Shown: positions 28,631-39,274, numbered from the stretch's first letter. The stretch: DNA of 64,000 nucleotides from Rhodocyclaceae bacterium (GCA_023383815.1 JAHDYG010000006.1:25061-89060); one strand, 5' to 3'. The notes: generated by a model from the sequence alone, not told the origin. Program-made: numbers and translations.

Positions 28631-31600
28631 ATCCCGGGCAGATACCTGGTCCGGCCGGCCCCGATCCGCTGCACTGGGCGCTCGACGGGGTGCGCCTGAT
28701 CGAGGCCTCGGCGGGGACCGGCAAGACCTACGCAATCTGCGCGCTGTACCTGCGCCTCCTGATCGAATCGGAGCTGGGGGTGGAGCGGATCCTTGTCGTC
28801 ACCTTCACGCGCGCGGCGACGGCCGAATTGCGCAGCCGCATCCGCAGCCGCCTGGCCGAGCTGCTCGCGCATCTGGACGGAACGGCGCCGAGCGTCGATC
28901 CCCTCGTACTCGGGCTGGCTACCCTTGGCTCACCCGGCGAGGGCGGTGAGGCCCGCATCGCACGCCTGCGCGAAGCGCTGCAGCGCTTCGACGAGGCGGC
29001 CATCTTCACGATCCACGGCTACTGTCAGCGCGCCCTCGCCGAGACGCCCTTTGCCGCCGGCCTACCGTTCGCGCTAGAACTCGTCGAAGACGACGAAGCG
29101 CTGCGCGCCGAAGTGACGCGCGACTTCTGGCGCCGCACTCTGAGCGAGGACGACACGCTTTCCGCGCTCGCGCCGCTTTTCGAGACGCAGGGAGACAGCC
29201 CGGAACGCTGGGCGGCGTTGCTCGGGCGCGTGATGGCGCGGCCGCTGGCCCGGCTGTGCTGGCCGTCCGCCGAGCCCGGTGCAGCAGAGCGACCGAGTGC
29301 CGAGGCGCTAGGCGACGCGCTGCAGGCTGCCCGGCGCGCCTGGGGCGAGGATGGCAAAGAGGTCCTGGCAACGCTCGACGAGGGACGCTCCGGGCTCAAC
29401 CGGAGCACCTATTCGGATGCCGCCATCGAGGCCGCAGTGGCGGGCTGGCGTGCCTTGCTCGCCGCTGCGGATCCGCTCGCAGTCGTCGGACCGGACAAGG
29501 CCCGGCTCGAGCTGCTGACGACGAGTGTCCTGCAGATACGTACGAACAAGGGGAAATCGACGCCGCAGCACCCCTTCTTCGACGCGGCGGAGGGGCTGCT
29601 GGCGCTGCGCGGACGCCATGCCGCCTGGGCCGAGGGCCGACGCCTTGCCCTGTTGCGCCGCTTCATCGAGGAGGCTGCGGTGGAGTTGCGCAGGCGGAAG
29701 CTCGAGCGGCGTGTGATCGCGTTCGACGACATCCTGCGCAACATCCACGACGCCCTGGCCAGCGGGCGCCAGCCATGGCTCGCGGGCGCGTTGCGGCAGC
29801 GCTATCCGGTCGCGCTGATCGACGAGTTCCAGGATACCGATCCGCTGCAGTTCGACATCTTCCGCCGCATCTATGGTGCGACGGAGCGCTCGCGGCGCGG
29901 GCGTCTGCTGCTCGTGGGCGATCCCAAGCAGGCGATCTACAGTTTCCGCAATGCCGATCTGTACGCCTATCTCGATGCGCGCGAGGCGACTGACGCACGC
30001 TACACGCTGGCGCACAACCAGCGCTCCGACGCCGGCCTGATCCGTGCCTGCAATGCGCTGTTCGAGACCAATCCGGAAGCATTCGTGCTGCCCGGCCTGC
30101 GTTTCGCACCGGTCGCGCTCGGTGTGCGCCCGCGCCAGCCCTTCGTGGACGACGGTGCACCGATGCGCTCGCCGCTCTGTGTCTGGTGGGCGCCGCAAGG
30201 CGAGGACGGAGCGCCACTCCCCCATCAGGATCTGATGCAGCGGGCTGCGCGTGCGACCGCGGCTGAAATCGCCCGGCTGCTGCGCGATGCGGCCACAGGC
30301 CGGGTGACGATCGGCGCGCGCGCGCTGGCGGCGGCCGACATCGCCGTTCTGGTCAAGACGCATCGCCAGGGGGCGCGCATGCGCGAGGCGCTGTCGACGT
30401 TCGGCATCGGCAGTGTCGAGCTTTCCCAGAGCAGCGTCTATCACAGTGCCGAGGCTGAGGAGCTCGAGCGGGTGCTGCTCGCGGTCGCGGAACCGTCGCG
30501 CGTCCCCTTGCTGCTGGCGGCGTGCGCGACCGTCCTGATGGGAGCCGTGGCCGGGGACCTGGAAGCGCTGGGCCAGGACGACGTGCGGCTGGCCGAACGG
30601 ATGGCGCGCTTTGCCGAGCTGCGTGAGCTGTGGCTGACGCGCGGCGTCGGGGTCGCGCTGCGTCACTGGATGGTGCAGGACGAAGTCAGCGCACGGCTGC
30701 TGCGCGCGGCCGACGGCGAGCGGCGCCTCACGAACCTCCTGCACCTGGTCGAACTCCTCCACGAGGCGGCGGCCACGCGTCCCGCGCCGGACGCGCTGCT
30801 GCGCTGGTTTGCCGCCCGTCGCGGCGAGAGCGGCAAGGGCGAGGCGGCACAGCTGCGCCTGGAGTCGGATCGCAACCTGGTGCGCATCGTCACGATCCAC
30901 CGCTCCAAGGGGCTCGAGTACGGCGTCGTGTTCTGCCCCTTCCTGTTCGATGGGCGTTCGCAGTCGCCGCAGGAGGGGGGGCTGCGGATCTATCACGAGC
31001 CGGGCAGCGTGACCGGCGACGAATCTGGAACAGAAAACCCAACGCATCAGGTGATGATCGATTTCCGCCCCGAAGCCGCGGAGGATGACGCGATCAAGGC
31101 GCGTCTGCGCGAGGCGCGCGACGCCGAGGAGGTGCGCCTCATTTACGTGGCGCTTACGCGGGCGGTGCATCGCTGCTACGTCGTCGCCGGTTTCTACGGG
31201 CGCCCGACCCGATCCGGGCTGTCGGTGCATGAGAGCACGCGCAGCCCGCTCAACTGGCTCGTGGCCGGGGCTGGAAGCGCTCCCCGCGAGTGGCGGGAGC
31301 GACGACTCGATCCGGAGCAGGTTTCGTCCGCCTGGTGTGCGTTCGCCGAGCGTGTGGGGTCGGACCTGAGCCTCGTCGAGTTGCCGGTCGGCAGTCCGGA
31401 TGGAGGATCCTGGTCCGGGATGCCCGACCCGGTCCGGTGTCTGAATGCCCGCAGGTTGACGCACCCGGTACCGTCGGGCTGGCGGATCGGTAGTTTCAGC
31501 GCGCTGCAGCACGGTGCGCAACGCGAGGAGGCCGCACGCGACCGCGATGCGCGTGCGGCCGGCTGGCCACCGCCCGCTGCGGTGGCCTCGCTCAGCGAAC

Positions 31601-32373
31601 CCGCCGACGCCGACGACTTTCTTGGTTTTCCGCGCGGAACCTGGGCCGGGGAATGCCTGCACGCGGTGTTCGAGCGCATCGAGTTTGCCCAGCCCTCGGG
31701 GCATGCAAAGGCCATTGATGCCGCGCTGGCGGCCTATCCAATGCGGGGCGAGGCGGACAGGAAGCCCGTGCCGCCCGCGCGCCTGCGGCGCATGCTCGAA
31801 TCCATGCTGACCGACGTGCTGGCGACCGAGCTCGTGCCGGACGCTGCCGCGCCGCTGCGGCTTTCGAGCCTGCCCGCAGAGCGATGCGCAGTCGAGCTCG
31901 GATTCCACCTGCCAGCGGCCGGACTTACCGCAACCGCGCTCAACGACTGGCTCCTCCGTCACGGCTACGTCACGCCCAGGCTCGTCTTCGGTGGGCTGTC
32001 GGGCTATCTGAAGGGCTACATCGATCTGGTCTTCGAGCACGCCGGCCGCTACTACGTGCTCGACTGGAAGTCGAACCATCTCGGATTTGCACTCGAGGAC
32101 TATGCGCCCGCGCGCCTGGAAGAGGTGATGCAGGCACATGGCTACCACCTGCAGCATCTGCTGTACGGACTGGCGCTGCACCGCCATCTGGTGCGCACGC
32201 TGCCCGGCTACGACTACCGGCGCGACTTTGGCGGGGCCTTCTATCTCTTCGTGCGCGGGGTGCGTCCGCGCTGGCTCGTCGATGGGCGTCCGGCCGGCGT
32301 GTGGTTCCACCGGGCGCCGGAGAACGTCATGGCGAGCCTCGATCGACTGATCGCAGGCAGGGAGGCGGGATGA
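28627..32373 (+). CDS. recB: Exodeoxyribonuclease V subunit beta (RecB)
   Basis: 1248 aa, LIEASAGTGKTYAICALYLRLLIE, LIDEFQDTDPLQFDIFRRIY, C-terminal nuclease YYVLDWKSNHLG. Confidence 0.97.
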   Translation: MNPGQIPGPAGPDPLHWALDGVRLIEASAGTGKTYAICALYLRLLIESELGVERILVVTFTRAATAELRSRIRSRLAELLAHLDGTAPSVDPLVLGLATLGSPGEGGEARIARLREALQRFDEAAIFTIHGYCQRALAETPFAAGLPFALELVEDDEALRAEVTRDFWRRTLSEDDTLSALAPLFETQGDSPERWAALLGRVMARPLARLCWPSAEPGAAERPSAEALGDALQAARRAWGEDGKEVLATLDEGRSGLNRSTYSDAAIEAAVAGWRALLAAADPLAVVGPDKARLELLTTSVLQIRTNKGKSTPQHPFFDAAEGLLALRGRHAAWAEGRRLALLRRFIEEAAVELRRRKLERRVIAFDDILRNIHDALASGRQPWLAGALRQRYPVALIDEFQDTDPLQFDIFRRIYGATERSRRGRLLLVGDPKQAIYSFRNADLYAYLDAREATDARYTLAHNQRSDAGLIRACNALFETNPEAFVLPGLRFAPVALGVRPRQPFVDDGAPMRSPLCVWWAPQGEDGAPLPHQDLMQRAARATAAEIARLLRDAATGRVTIGARALAAADIAVLVKTHRQGARMREALSTFGIGSVELSQSSVYHSAEAEELERVLLAVAEPSRVPLLLAACATVLMGAVAGDLEALGQDDVRLAERMARFAELRELWLTRGVGVALRHWMVQDEVSARLLRAADGERRLTNLLHLVELLHEAAATRPAPDALLRWFAARRGESGKGEAAQLRLESDRNLVRIVTIHRSKGLEYGVVFCPFLFDGRSQSPQEGGLRIYHEPGSVTGDESGTENPTHQVMIDFRPEAAEDDAIKARLREARDAEEVRLIYVALTRAVHRCYVVAGFYGRPTRSGLSVHESTRSPLNWLVAGAGSAPREWRERRLDPEQVSSAWCAFAERVGSDLSLVELPVGSPDGGSWSGMPDPVRCLNARRLTHPVPSGWRIGSFSALQHGAQREEAARDRDARAAGWPPPAAVASLSEPADADDFLGFPRGTWAGECLHAVFERIEFAQPSGHAKAIDAALAAYPMRGEADRKPVPPARLRRMLESMLTDVLATELVPDAAAPLRLSSLPAERCAVELGFHLPAAGLTATALNDWLLRHGYVTPRLVFGGLSGYLKGYIDLVFEHAGRYYVLDWKSNHLGFALEDYAPARLEEVMQAHGYHLQHLLYGLALHRHLVRTLPGYDYRRDFGGAFYLFVRGVRPRWLVDGRPAGVWFHRAPENVMASLDRLIAGREAG

Positions 32374-34259
32374 TCGAAGAGATCTCCGGCGGCGCTCGAG
32401 CGAATCACGAACTGGCCCGCGCGCTGGCTGTGCGAGTGGTCGGGTGGGCGCGCGCCGTCGGCGCCGCAGAGCCGATCCTGGAGGCGCTGCACGGAGCCGT
32501 GGAGCGCCTCCAGTTTGCACTGGGGGAAGGCCATGTGTGTCTGCCGCTCGCTGCGCTCGAGGCCTCCCCGGTTGCCGTGTCCGCGCTGCGTGCGCGCTTG
32601 CTGGCGAGCGGTGTCGTCGGACTGGCGGGAGGTGACGCCAGTGCCCCGGATCGGCCGCTGGTGCTCGATGGCGCTGATCGGCTCTACCTGCGCCGCCACT
32701 TCGAGCGCGAATCACGGCTCGCACGCGCCTTGCTGCGGATCGCCCGACCGCTGCCCGCCTCTGCCGATCCGGCGACGGTGCGGGAATGTCTGGGGCGTTT
32801 CTTCGATACGCCGAACGATGATCCGGTGGATTGGCAGCGGCTTGCGGTCGCACTCGCGCTGGAGCGCGGACTCGCGGTGATCAGCGGCGGGCCGGGCACT
32901 GGCAAGACGACGACCGTGGCCGCGCTGCTGGGTTGCCTGCTGACGCTTGCACCGGATCTGCGCATCGCGCTTGCGGCACCGACCGGCAAGGCCGCGGCAC
33001 GCCTGCTCGAAGCGATCGGCCAACGTGGTGCAAAGTTTCCCGAAGCATTGCGCGCACGCCTGCCCGACGAGGCCCGGACCCTGCACCGTCTGCTCGGGGC
33101 CGGTCCGCAGGCCGGCGACTACCGCCATCACGCCGGCAATCCCCTGCCGCTCGACGTGCTGGTCGTCGACGAGGCCTCGATGCTCGATCTGTCGCTGGCG
33201 GCGCGTCTGGTCGAAGCCCTGCCGGCACATGCGCGCCTGATCCTGCTGGGCGACCAGGATCAGCTCGCGGCGGTCGAGGCGGGTGCGGTGTTTGCGGCCG
33301 TGTCGGCCGATCCATCGCTGGCGCCGCCGACCGTCGAGCGCCTCGCACAGTGCACCGCTGCGCCGGCCAGGGCGATCCAGCCGCCGCCTGCACGCGCGCC
33401 AACGCCGCTTGCCGGCAGCGTCGTATGGCTCACACGCAGCTACCGTTTCGCCCGCGACTCCGGAATCGGGAAACTCGCGGCCGGGATCCGCGAAGGGCAT
33501 GCCGATGCGCTGCTCGGGTGGCTCGCGCAGCACGACGATGTGAACGTACGCTGGCTCGATGACGACGCTGCGCAGCCGGGCGAAGCGGCGAGGCAGCGCA
33601 TGGAGGCTGGATACGCCGCCTACGTGACGGCGGTGCGCGAGCATGCCGGCGATCCGCAGCCGGTCTTCGCGGCCTTCGAGTCGTTTCGTGTGCTGTGTGC
33701 GATTCGCGGCGGCGGTCGCGGGGTGGAGGCCATCAATGGCTGGCTGGAGCGCTGCCTGCGCGCGCAGCTCGGCGGTTCGGCGGCGGGCGCCTCGCGCGAG
33801 GAGGCAGACAGCCGGTGGTTCGCCGGCCGGGCGCTGATCGTACGGCGCAACGATTCCCTGTTGCGACTCTTCAACGGCGACATCGGAATCTGCCTGCCGG
33901 GTGCGGACGGTGCGCTCCAGGCAGTCTTCCGCGATGGCAGCGGTGGCTGGCGCAGGCTCGCCATCGCGCGCCTGCCGGACCATGAGACGGCCTTTGCGAT
34001 GACGGTCCACAAGAGCCAGGGGTCCGAGTTCCGCGATGTGCTGGTGCTGCTCCCGGCGCAGCCCGCCCGCGTCGTGAGCCGTGAACTGCTGTACACCGCC
34101 GTGACTCGCGCCACCTCCTCGGTGACCCTGGTGGCCGCGGCGTCGGTGCTGGATGCGGCCTGCCGCACGCCAGGCGAGCGCCGCAGCGGCCTCATCGACC
34201 GCATGCGCGAATGTGCGGTACAGTCGCTGCCTGTCCGAACCGAACAACTGGAGGTTTGA
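32370..34259 (+). CDS. recD: Exodeoxyribonuclease V subunit alpha (RecD)
   Basis: Start MIEEISGGARANHELARAL (ATGA overlap with recB); VISGGPGTGKTTTVAALLG; VTRATSSVTLVA. Confidence 0.95.
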   Translation: MIEEISGGARANHELARALAVRVVGWARAVGAAEPILEALHGAVERLQFALGEGHVCLPLAALEASPVAVSALRARLLASGVVGLAGGDASAPDRPLVLDGADRLYLRRHFERESRLARALLRIARPLPASADPATVRECLGRFFDTPNDDPVDWQRLAVALALERGLAVISGGPGTGKTTTVAALLGCLLTLAPDLRIALAAPTGKAAARLLEAIGQRGAKFPEALRARLPDEARTLHRLLGAGPQAGDYRHHAGNPLPLDVLVVDEASMLDLSLAARLVEALPAHARLILLGDQDQLAAVEAGAVFAAVSADPSLAPPTVERLAQCTAAPARAIQPPPARAPTPLAGSVVWLTRSYRFARDSGIGKLAAGIREGHADALLGWLAQHDDVNVRWLDDDAAQPGEAARQRMEAGYAAYVTAVREHAGDPQPVFAAFESFRVLCAIRGGGRGVEAINGWLERCLRAQLGGSAAGASREEADSRWFAGRALIVRRNDSLLRLFNGDIGICLPGADGALQAVFRDGSGGWRRLAIARLPDHETAFAMTVHKSQGSEFRDVLVLLPAQPARVVSRELLYTAVTRATSSVTLVAAASVLDAACRTPGERRSGLIDRMRECAVQSLPVRTEQLEV

Positions 34260-34260
34260 A

Positions 34261-35388
34261 GTGCCTGGCTTGCTCCCCGAAGTCGATCCCGACGGCCTGC
34301 TCGAATTCTCGGTCGTGTTCACAGACCGCTCGCTCAACCACATGTCGCAAGCCTTCCAGCAGGTGATGCGGGACATCTCCTCGACGCTCAAGGAGGTCTA
34401 TCACGCCCGCTCGGTCGTCGTCGTGCCCGGGGGCGGCACCTATGGCATGGAAGCGGTGGCGCGACAGTTCGCGACCGGGCGCAAGTGCCTCGTGATCCGC
34501 AACGGCTGGTTCAGCTATCGCTGGACGCAGATCTTCGAGGCTGGCGCGATCCCCTCCTCGCACACGGTGATGAAGGCGCGGCCCGTCAGCGACGAGCCGC
34601 AGGCGCCGTGGGCGCCGGCGCCGGTCGGGGAGGTGGTTGCGGCGATCCGCGCCGAGCGCCCGGATCTGGTGTTCGCCCCGCATGTCGAGACTTCGTCCGG
34701 AATGATGCTGCCCGACGACTACCTGCGCGCCGTCGCCGACGCCGTGCACGAAGTCGGCGGGATGATGGTGCTCGACTGCATCGCGTCGGGTGCGATCTGG
34801 GTCGACATGCAGGACTGCGGCATTGATGTGCTGATCAGTGCACCGCAGAAGGGCTGGAGCGCCTCACCGTGCAGCGCGCTGGTGATGCTCGGCGAGCGTG
34901 CCCGCGAACGCATCGATGACACGCGCAGCACCAGCTTTGCGTGCGATCTGCTGAAGTGGCTGCAGATCATGGAGGCCTATGAGAATGGTGGCCATGCCTA
35001 TCACGCGACGCTGCCCACCGATGCGCTCAAGCGCTTCCGCGATGCGATGCTCGAGACCCGTCGCGACGGATTCGAGCACCTGCGTGCGGCGCAGTCCGAA
35101 CTGGGCAGCCGCGTGCGTGCGCTGCTGGCCGGGCATGGGGTAAAGAGCGTCGCCGCGCCCGGATTCGAGGCGCCTGGCGTGGTCGTGAGCTACACCGCGG
35201 ACGATGGGATCAAGAGCGGTGCGAAGTTTGCCGCCGTCGGACTGCAGATCGCCGCTGGCGTGCCGCTGCAATGCGACGAAGGGGCCGATTTCAGGACCTT
35301 CCGCCTGGGGCTCTTCGGACTCGACAAGCTTGAGCATGTGGACCGCACCGTCGCGAGCCTGAAGGACGCGCTCGAACGCGTGCTCTGA
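34261..35388 (+). CDS. Class V aminotransferase (alanine-glyoxylate aminotransferase-like)
   Basis: GTG start; VVPGGGTYGMEAVARQFATGRKCLVIRNGWFSYRW...DVLISAPQKGWSASPCSALVML (PLP lysine region). Confidence 0.85.
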   Translation: MPGLLPEVDPDGLLEFSVVFTDRSLNHMSQAFQQVMRDISSTLKEVYHARSVVVVPGGGTYGMEAVARQFATGRKCLVIRNGWFSYRWTQIFEAGAIPSSHTVMKARPVSDEPQAPWAPAPVGEVVAAIRAERPDLVFAPHVETSSGMMLPDDYLRAVADAVHEVGGMMVLDCIASGAIWVDMQDCGIDVLISAPQKGWSASPCSALVMLGERARERIDDTRSTSFACDLLKWLQIMEAYENGGHAYHATLPTDALKRFRDAMLETRRDGFEHLRAAQSELGSRVRALLAGHGVKSVAAPGFEAPGVVVSYTADDGIKSGAKFAAVGLQIAAGVPLQCDEGADFRTFRLGLFGLDKLEHVDRTVASLKDALERVL

Positions 35389-35413
35389 CCCGCCGGGTCC
35401 CGGCCCGGCGGGT
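35388..35413 (+). terminator. Hairpin after aminotransferase gene
   Basis: ACCCGCCGGG-TCCCGG-CCCGGCGGGT perfect 10-bp stem immediately at stop codon. Confidence 0.55.
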
Positions 35414-35449
35414 TCCGGGCGCACGCGGTCCGCCGGCCCCCCGCCATGC

Positions 35450-35923
35450 TTACACGTCGGCGCGGTACTTGTCCTGGGAGGGCGGGCATGGCAGTCCAGG
35501 TTAGGCGAACTGCGCCTTGATCGCAGCCGTATCGCCGGTTGCGGCCACTTCCTGGAGCTTGTTCGCCTGTCCGATGTAGTGCATCGCGATGCGGCGCACT
35601 TCGTCCGGCTCCTGGAAGAAGTTCGCCTTGACGCGGGTCGGCTTCCAGCCCGTACCCTGTTCGGTTCCCGGCCTGAACAGCGCACCCATGCCGGAATTGG
35701 CGGTCGCCGCGATGAGGTTTGCGGCCGCGAGCACCTGGGCCTTGTCGTACGGAACCGTGCCATCGACGACCTGTGCCTTGATCTTGCTCATGTTCCAGGC
35801 CATGAAGGTGTAGCCAGACTGACGGGTCTTGATCATGTCCTCGGCCGACATCTGGGCCTGGGCGGACGGGGCGAGCAGCGCGAGGGCGAGTGCGCCGATG
35901 GGTGCGAGCAGGGTCTTGTTCAT
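35450..35923 (-). pseudogene. Cytochrome c' (class II c-type cytochrome) gene with disrupted C-terminal heme motif
   Basis: ORF 35501..35923 encodes signal peptide plus cytochrome c'-like helices (IKTRQSGYTFMAWNMSKIKAQV) but stops at ...IKAQFA; downstream DNA holds out-of-frame NL-D-CH and in-frame DKYRADV remnants, with no intact CxxCH. Confidence 0.62.
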
Positions 35924-36137
35924 TCTTGCAATCCTTTCCAGTGGTTCGACGGTGTGAAGCCTCGGTTCGGACCTTCCGGCGTGCTCAGCGGTTCCGCGAC
36001 CGGCACGCGCGCGGAACGCGAACCGCTTGCGAGCGCTCAAGCCGTGGCAGTTCGGGGCCGTAGAACAGGGGTAGGGATGTGGCGGGCGAGGGGCCGGCCG
36101 CAAGCGATGCAACGATGATCGAAAGAGGCGGACGAAG

Positions 36138-37751
36138 ATGGCGAACACACCGATCTGGGTGAGGCTTACCGGGGCGATCTGGCTGATGCTGGTGATCGCA
36201 TGGGGCAGCATGATCGTCTGGGAGACTCGGGTCAATCGTGATATCGCGATCGACCAGGCATCCGATTTCGCGAGCAGTGTCAATGAGATGACGATGGCTG
36301 GCCTGACCGGGATGATGATCACCGGCACCATCGGCCAGCGCGATGTCTTTCTCGACCAGATCAAGGAGCTGTCCTCGGTACGCGATCTGAAGGTGATCCG
36401 GGCCGAGGCCGTCAACCGGATCTTCGGACCCGGAAATGCGGCCGAGTCGGCGCTCGATGACGTCGAGCATTCGGTGCTGAAGAGCGGCGAAGCCTACGTC
36501 AGGGTCGAGACCGATGGCCGCCATGGCGAGCATCTGCGCGTCGTGTTCCCGGCCCTGGCACTGTCGAACTACCTGGGCAAGGACTGCATCGCCTGTCATC
36601 AGGCGAGCGAGCGCGAGGTGCTTGGTGCGGTGTCGATGCGCATCTCGCTCGATCGCGTGAATGAGGCGGTGACGAGCTTCCGCAACCAGAGCATCCTGTT
36701 CGCGGTTCTCGTGTCGCTGCCGCTGATCGGGTTCGTGTTCCTGTTCATCCGCCGCTTCGTCACCCGTCCGCTCGAGGAGCTGTCCGGCAGCCTCGCCGAC
36801 ATCGCGCGCGGAGAGGGTGACCTGACCCGCCGTCTGGAGGCGAAGAACGACGACGAGATCGGCCGCACCGCGAGGACCTTCAACCAGATGCTGTCGGCGA
36901 TCGCCGGACTGGTCCGCCAGGTCAGCACTTCGGCGGCCGAGGTGACGAGTTCTGCGCGCGGGCTGGCGATGAGTGCGGCCGACGTCGCGAAAAGCTCACA
37001 CCGCCAGAACGATCAGTCGGTCAGTGCTGCCGAAGCCGTCGAAGGACTCAACGAGAGCATCACCCACATTGCGGCGAGCACCGAACACGTGCGCGAGCGT
37101 TCGCGCGAGAGCCTTGCACGCTCACACGAGGGCAAGGAAAGCCTCGGCCACCTGATCCGCGAGGTCGGGCAGGTCGAACAGGCCGTGCATTCGATGGCTG
37201 AGTCGGTCGGCGCCTTCGTGCATTCGACCGATGCGATCACCCGCATGACTGCCGAGGTGCGTGAGATCGCCGAGCAGACCAATCTGCTCGCGCTCAACGC
37301 GGCGATCGAGGCTGCGCGGGCCGGTGAGCAGGGACGTGGTTTTGCTGTGGTGGCCGACGAGGTGCGCAAGCTGGCCGAGAAATCGGCACGCTCGGCCGGC
37401 GAGATCGATGCGGTGACACAGGAGATCTCCCGTCAGTCGGGCACGGTTCAGCAGTCGATTCAACGCGGTCTCGACCATATCGACAGCAGCCGCAAGGCTG
37501 CCGAAGTCGTGTCCGACGTGCTGGTGGCGGCGAACGATTCGGTCGCCGAAGTCGGCGAAGGCCTCGACCGCATCGTCACGGCGACCGATGCGCAGCGGGA
37601 TTCGAGTCAGGCGGTGACGGGCAGTATCGAGGCCATTGCCGAGATGGCGCGCAGGAACAACCGGGCGATCGAAGAGACGGAACAGGCGGCACGGGCGCTG
37701 GAAACGCTGGCGGCCCGTCTGCAGGAATCGGTTTCGCGGTTTCGCGCCTGA
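36138..37751 (+). CDS. Methyl-accepting chemotaxis protein with CxxCH (c-type heme) sensor motif
   Basis: N-terminal TM, periplasmic domain with DCIACHQ (36585-36599), second [48 protein letters not shown]. Confidence 0.92.
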   Translation: MANTPIWVRLTGAIWLMLVIAWGSMIVWETRVNRDIAIDQASDFASSVNEMTMAGLTGMMITGTIGQRDVFLDQIKELSSVRDLKVIRAEAVNRIFGPGNAAESALDDVEHSVLKSGEAYVRVETDGRHGEHLRVVFPALALSNYLGKDCIACHQASEREVLGAVSMRISLDRVNEAVTSFRNQSILFAVLVSLPLIGFVFLFIRRFVTRPLEELSGSLADIARGEGDLTRRLEAKNDDEIGRTARTFNQMLSAIAGLVRQVSTSAAEVTSSARGLAMSAADVAKSSHRQNDQSVSAAEAVEGLNESITHIAASTEHVRERSRESLARSHEGKESLGHLIREVGQVEQAVHSMAESVGAFVHSTDAITRMTAEVREIAEQTNLLALNAAIEAARAGEQGRGFAVVADEVRKLAEKSARSAGEIDAVTQEISRQSGTVQQSIQRGLDHIDSSRKAAEVVSDVLVAANDSVAEVGEGLDRIVTATDAQRDSSQAVTGSIEAIAEMARRNNRAIEETEQAARALETLAARLQESVSRFRA

Positions 37752-37774
37752 GCGCGAGCGAGACGCATCGGGAC

Positions 37775-37802
37775 CGCCCGCTCCGGAGTTCCGGAACGGG
37801 CG
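37775..37802. terminator. Terminator-like hairpin between convergent MCP and degP genes
   Basis: CGCCCGCTCCGG-AGTT-CCGGAACGGGCG, one mismatch in 12-bp stem. Confidence 0.55.
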
Positions 37803-37813
37803 ATCGATGGTCT

Positions 37814-39274
37814 TCAGCCGATGCGGACCGGAACGTAGATCCGGTTGTTGCCGCGCTGGATCAGCAGTGCGAACCGGTTGCCGGAACGCTCCAGCAACTG
37901 GCGCAGTTGCGCGAGATTGGCCACGGGCTGGTTGTTGAGGGCAAGGATCACGTCGCCCGCCTGCAGCCCGGCGTTTGCGGCCGCGCCGCTGACTTGCTCG
38001 ACCGCCACACCGCCGCGCACCCCGAGGCGGCTGGCCTCGTCCGCGGAAAGGTTGCGCCCCTGCAGGCCGAGCTTGCCGCCCAGATCCTCACCAGGGCGGG
38101 CGCCCGGCGCAGTGGCCGTCTGCGCCTGCATCTCGTCGAGCGTCACGTCGAGCGTCTGGCGTTTGCCGTCGCGCCACACGTCGAGCCGGATCTTCGTGCC
38201 GGGGCGTTTCTCGCCGATCATGCGCGGCAGGTCGCTCGACTCGCCGACCCTGGTACCGTCGACACCGATCACGACGTCGCCCGGCTGCACGCCGGCCTTC
38301 TCGGCCGCGCTGCCGGGCTCGACGCTCGACACCAGTGCCCCCATCGGTTCGGCCAGGCCGAAGTTCTGGGCCAGATCCTTGTCGACGCCCTGGATCGTGA
38401 CCCCCAGTTTGCCGCGCTGGACGCGCCCGAACTCGATGAGCTGATCCTTGATGTGCAAGGCGACGTCGATCGGGATCGCGAACGAAATGCCCATGAAGCC
38501 GCCGGACCGGGAATAGATCTGCGAATTGATGCCGATCACCTCGCCAGCGAGGTTGAACAGGGGCCCCCCGGAATTGCCGGGGTTGATCGCGACGTCCGTC
38601 TGTATGAAGGGCACGTAGTTTTCGTCCGGCAGCCGTCGCGCCTTGGCCGAGATGATGCCGGCGGTCACGGTGTTGTCGAAGCCGAAGGGCGAGCCCATCG
38701 CTACGACCCATTCGCCCACGCGCGCCTGCTCGGCGTCGCCGAGGCGCACCGTCGGCAGCCCTTCGGCGTCGATCTTGAGAAGCGCGATGTCGGTACGCGT
38801 GTCCGAGCCGATCAGCTCGGCCTTGAACTCGCGCTTGTCGATCAGGCGCACCGTCACCTCGGTGTCGGCCCCGGCCTCGCCGACGACATGGGCATTGGTC
38901 AGGACATAGCCGTCGCTGCTGACGATGAAACCCGAGCCGATGCCACGGCTGATCCGCGGACCCCGCCCAGGATGACCGGGCATGCCAGGGGTCGGAACGC
39001 CAAAGCGGCGCAGGAAGTCGTAGAACGGATCGTCTGCGAACGGGAAGTCCATCGCCGACGTCTCCTGCCGTCGCACGACGCTGATATTGACGACGGCCGG
39101 ACCGACTTCATCGACGAGATCGCCAAAATCCGGCAGGCCATAGCGGTTCGGTTTGATGAGGGCCGCCGACGCGGTGTCGGCCGCACGTGCATGGGCCGCG
39201 GAGAGGGCGCCGTTGTGCGGCACGGGCAGGGCCAGCATGAACGACATGGCGCCAGCAAGAATCAGGGTACGCAT
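37814..39274 (-). CDS. DegP/MucD-type periplasmic serine protease with two PDZ domains
   Basis: MRTLILAGAMSFMLALPV; DIALLKIDAEGLPTV, FIQTDVAINPGNSGGPLFNLAGEVIGINSQIYSRSGGFMGISFAIP. Confidence 0.95.
   Translation of the reverse strand: MRTLILAGAMSFMLALPVPHNGALSAAHARAADTASAALIKPNRYGLPDFGDLVDEVGPAVVNISVVRRQETSAMDFPFADDPFYDFLRRFGVPTPGMPGHPGRGPRISRGIGSGFIVSSDGYVLTNAHVVGEAGADTEVTVRLIDKREFKAELIGSDTRTDIALLKIDAEGLPTVRLGDAEQARVGEWVVAMGSPFGFDNTVTAGIISAKARRLPDENYVPFIQTDVAINPGNSGGPLFNLAGEVIGINSQIYSRSGGFMGISFAIPIDVALHIKDQLIEFGRVQRGKLGVTIQGVDKDLAQNFGLAEPMGALVSSVEPGSAAEKAGVQPGDVVIGVDGTRVGESSDLPRMIGEKRPGTKIRLDVWRDGKRQTLDVTLDEMQAQTATAPGARPGEDLGGKLGLQGRNLSADEASRLGVRGGVAVEQVSGAAANAGLQAGDVILALNNQPVANLAQLRQLLERSGNRFALLIQRGNNRIYVPVRIG

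Noticed and set aside
25058-28735. 1225-aa minus-strand ORF opposite recC
   Set aside because: Longer than recC but has no recognisable domains and mirrors its codon structure; recC/recB/recD overlaps support the plus strand
29308-32853. 1181-aa minus-strand ORF opposite recB
   Set aside because: Antisense shadow ORF; helicase and nuclease motifs lie on the plus strand
25211-34259. recCBD beside hsp20 and NERD helicase as a possible defence island
   Set aside because: recCBD is a housekeeping repair complex, and no restriction, toxin-antitoxin or mobile genes are nearby
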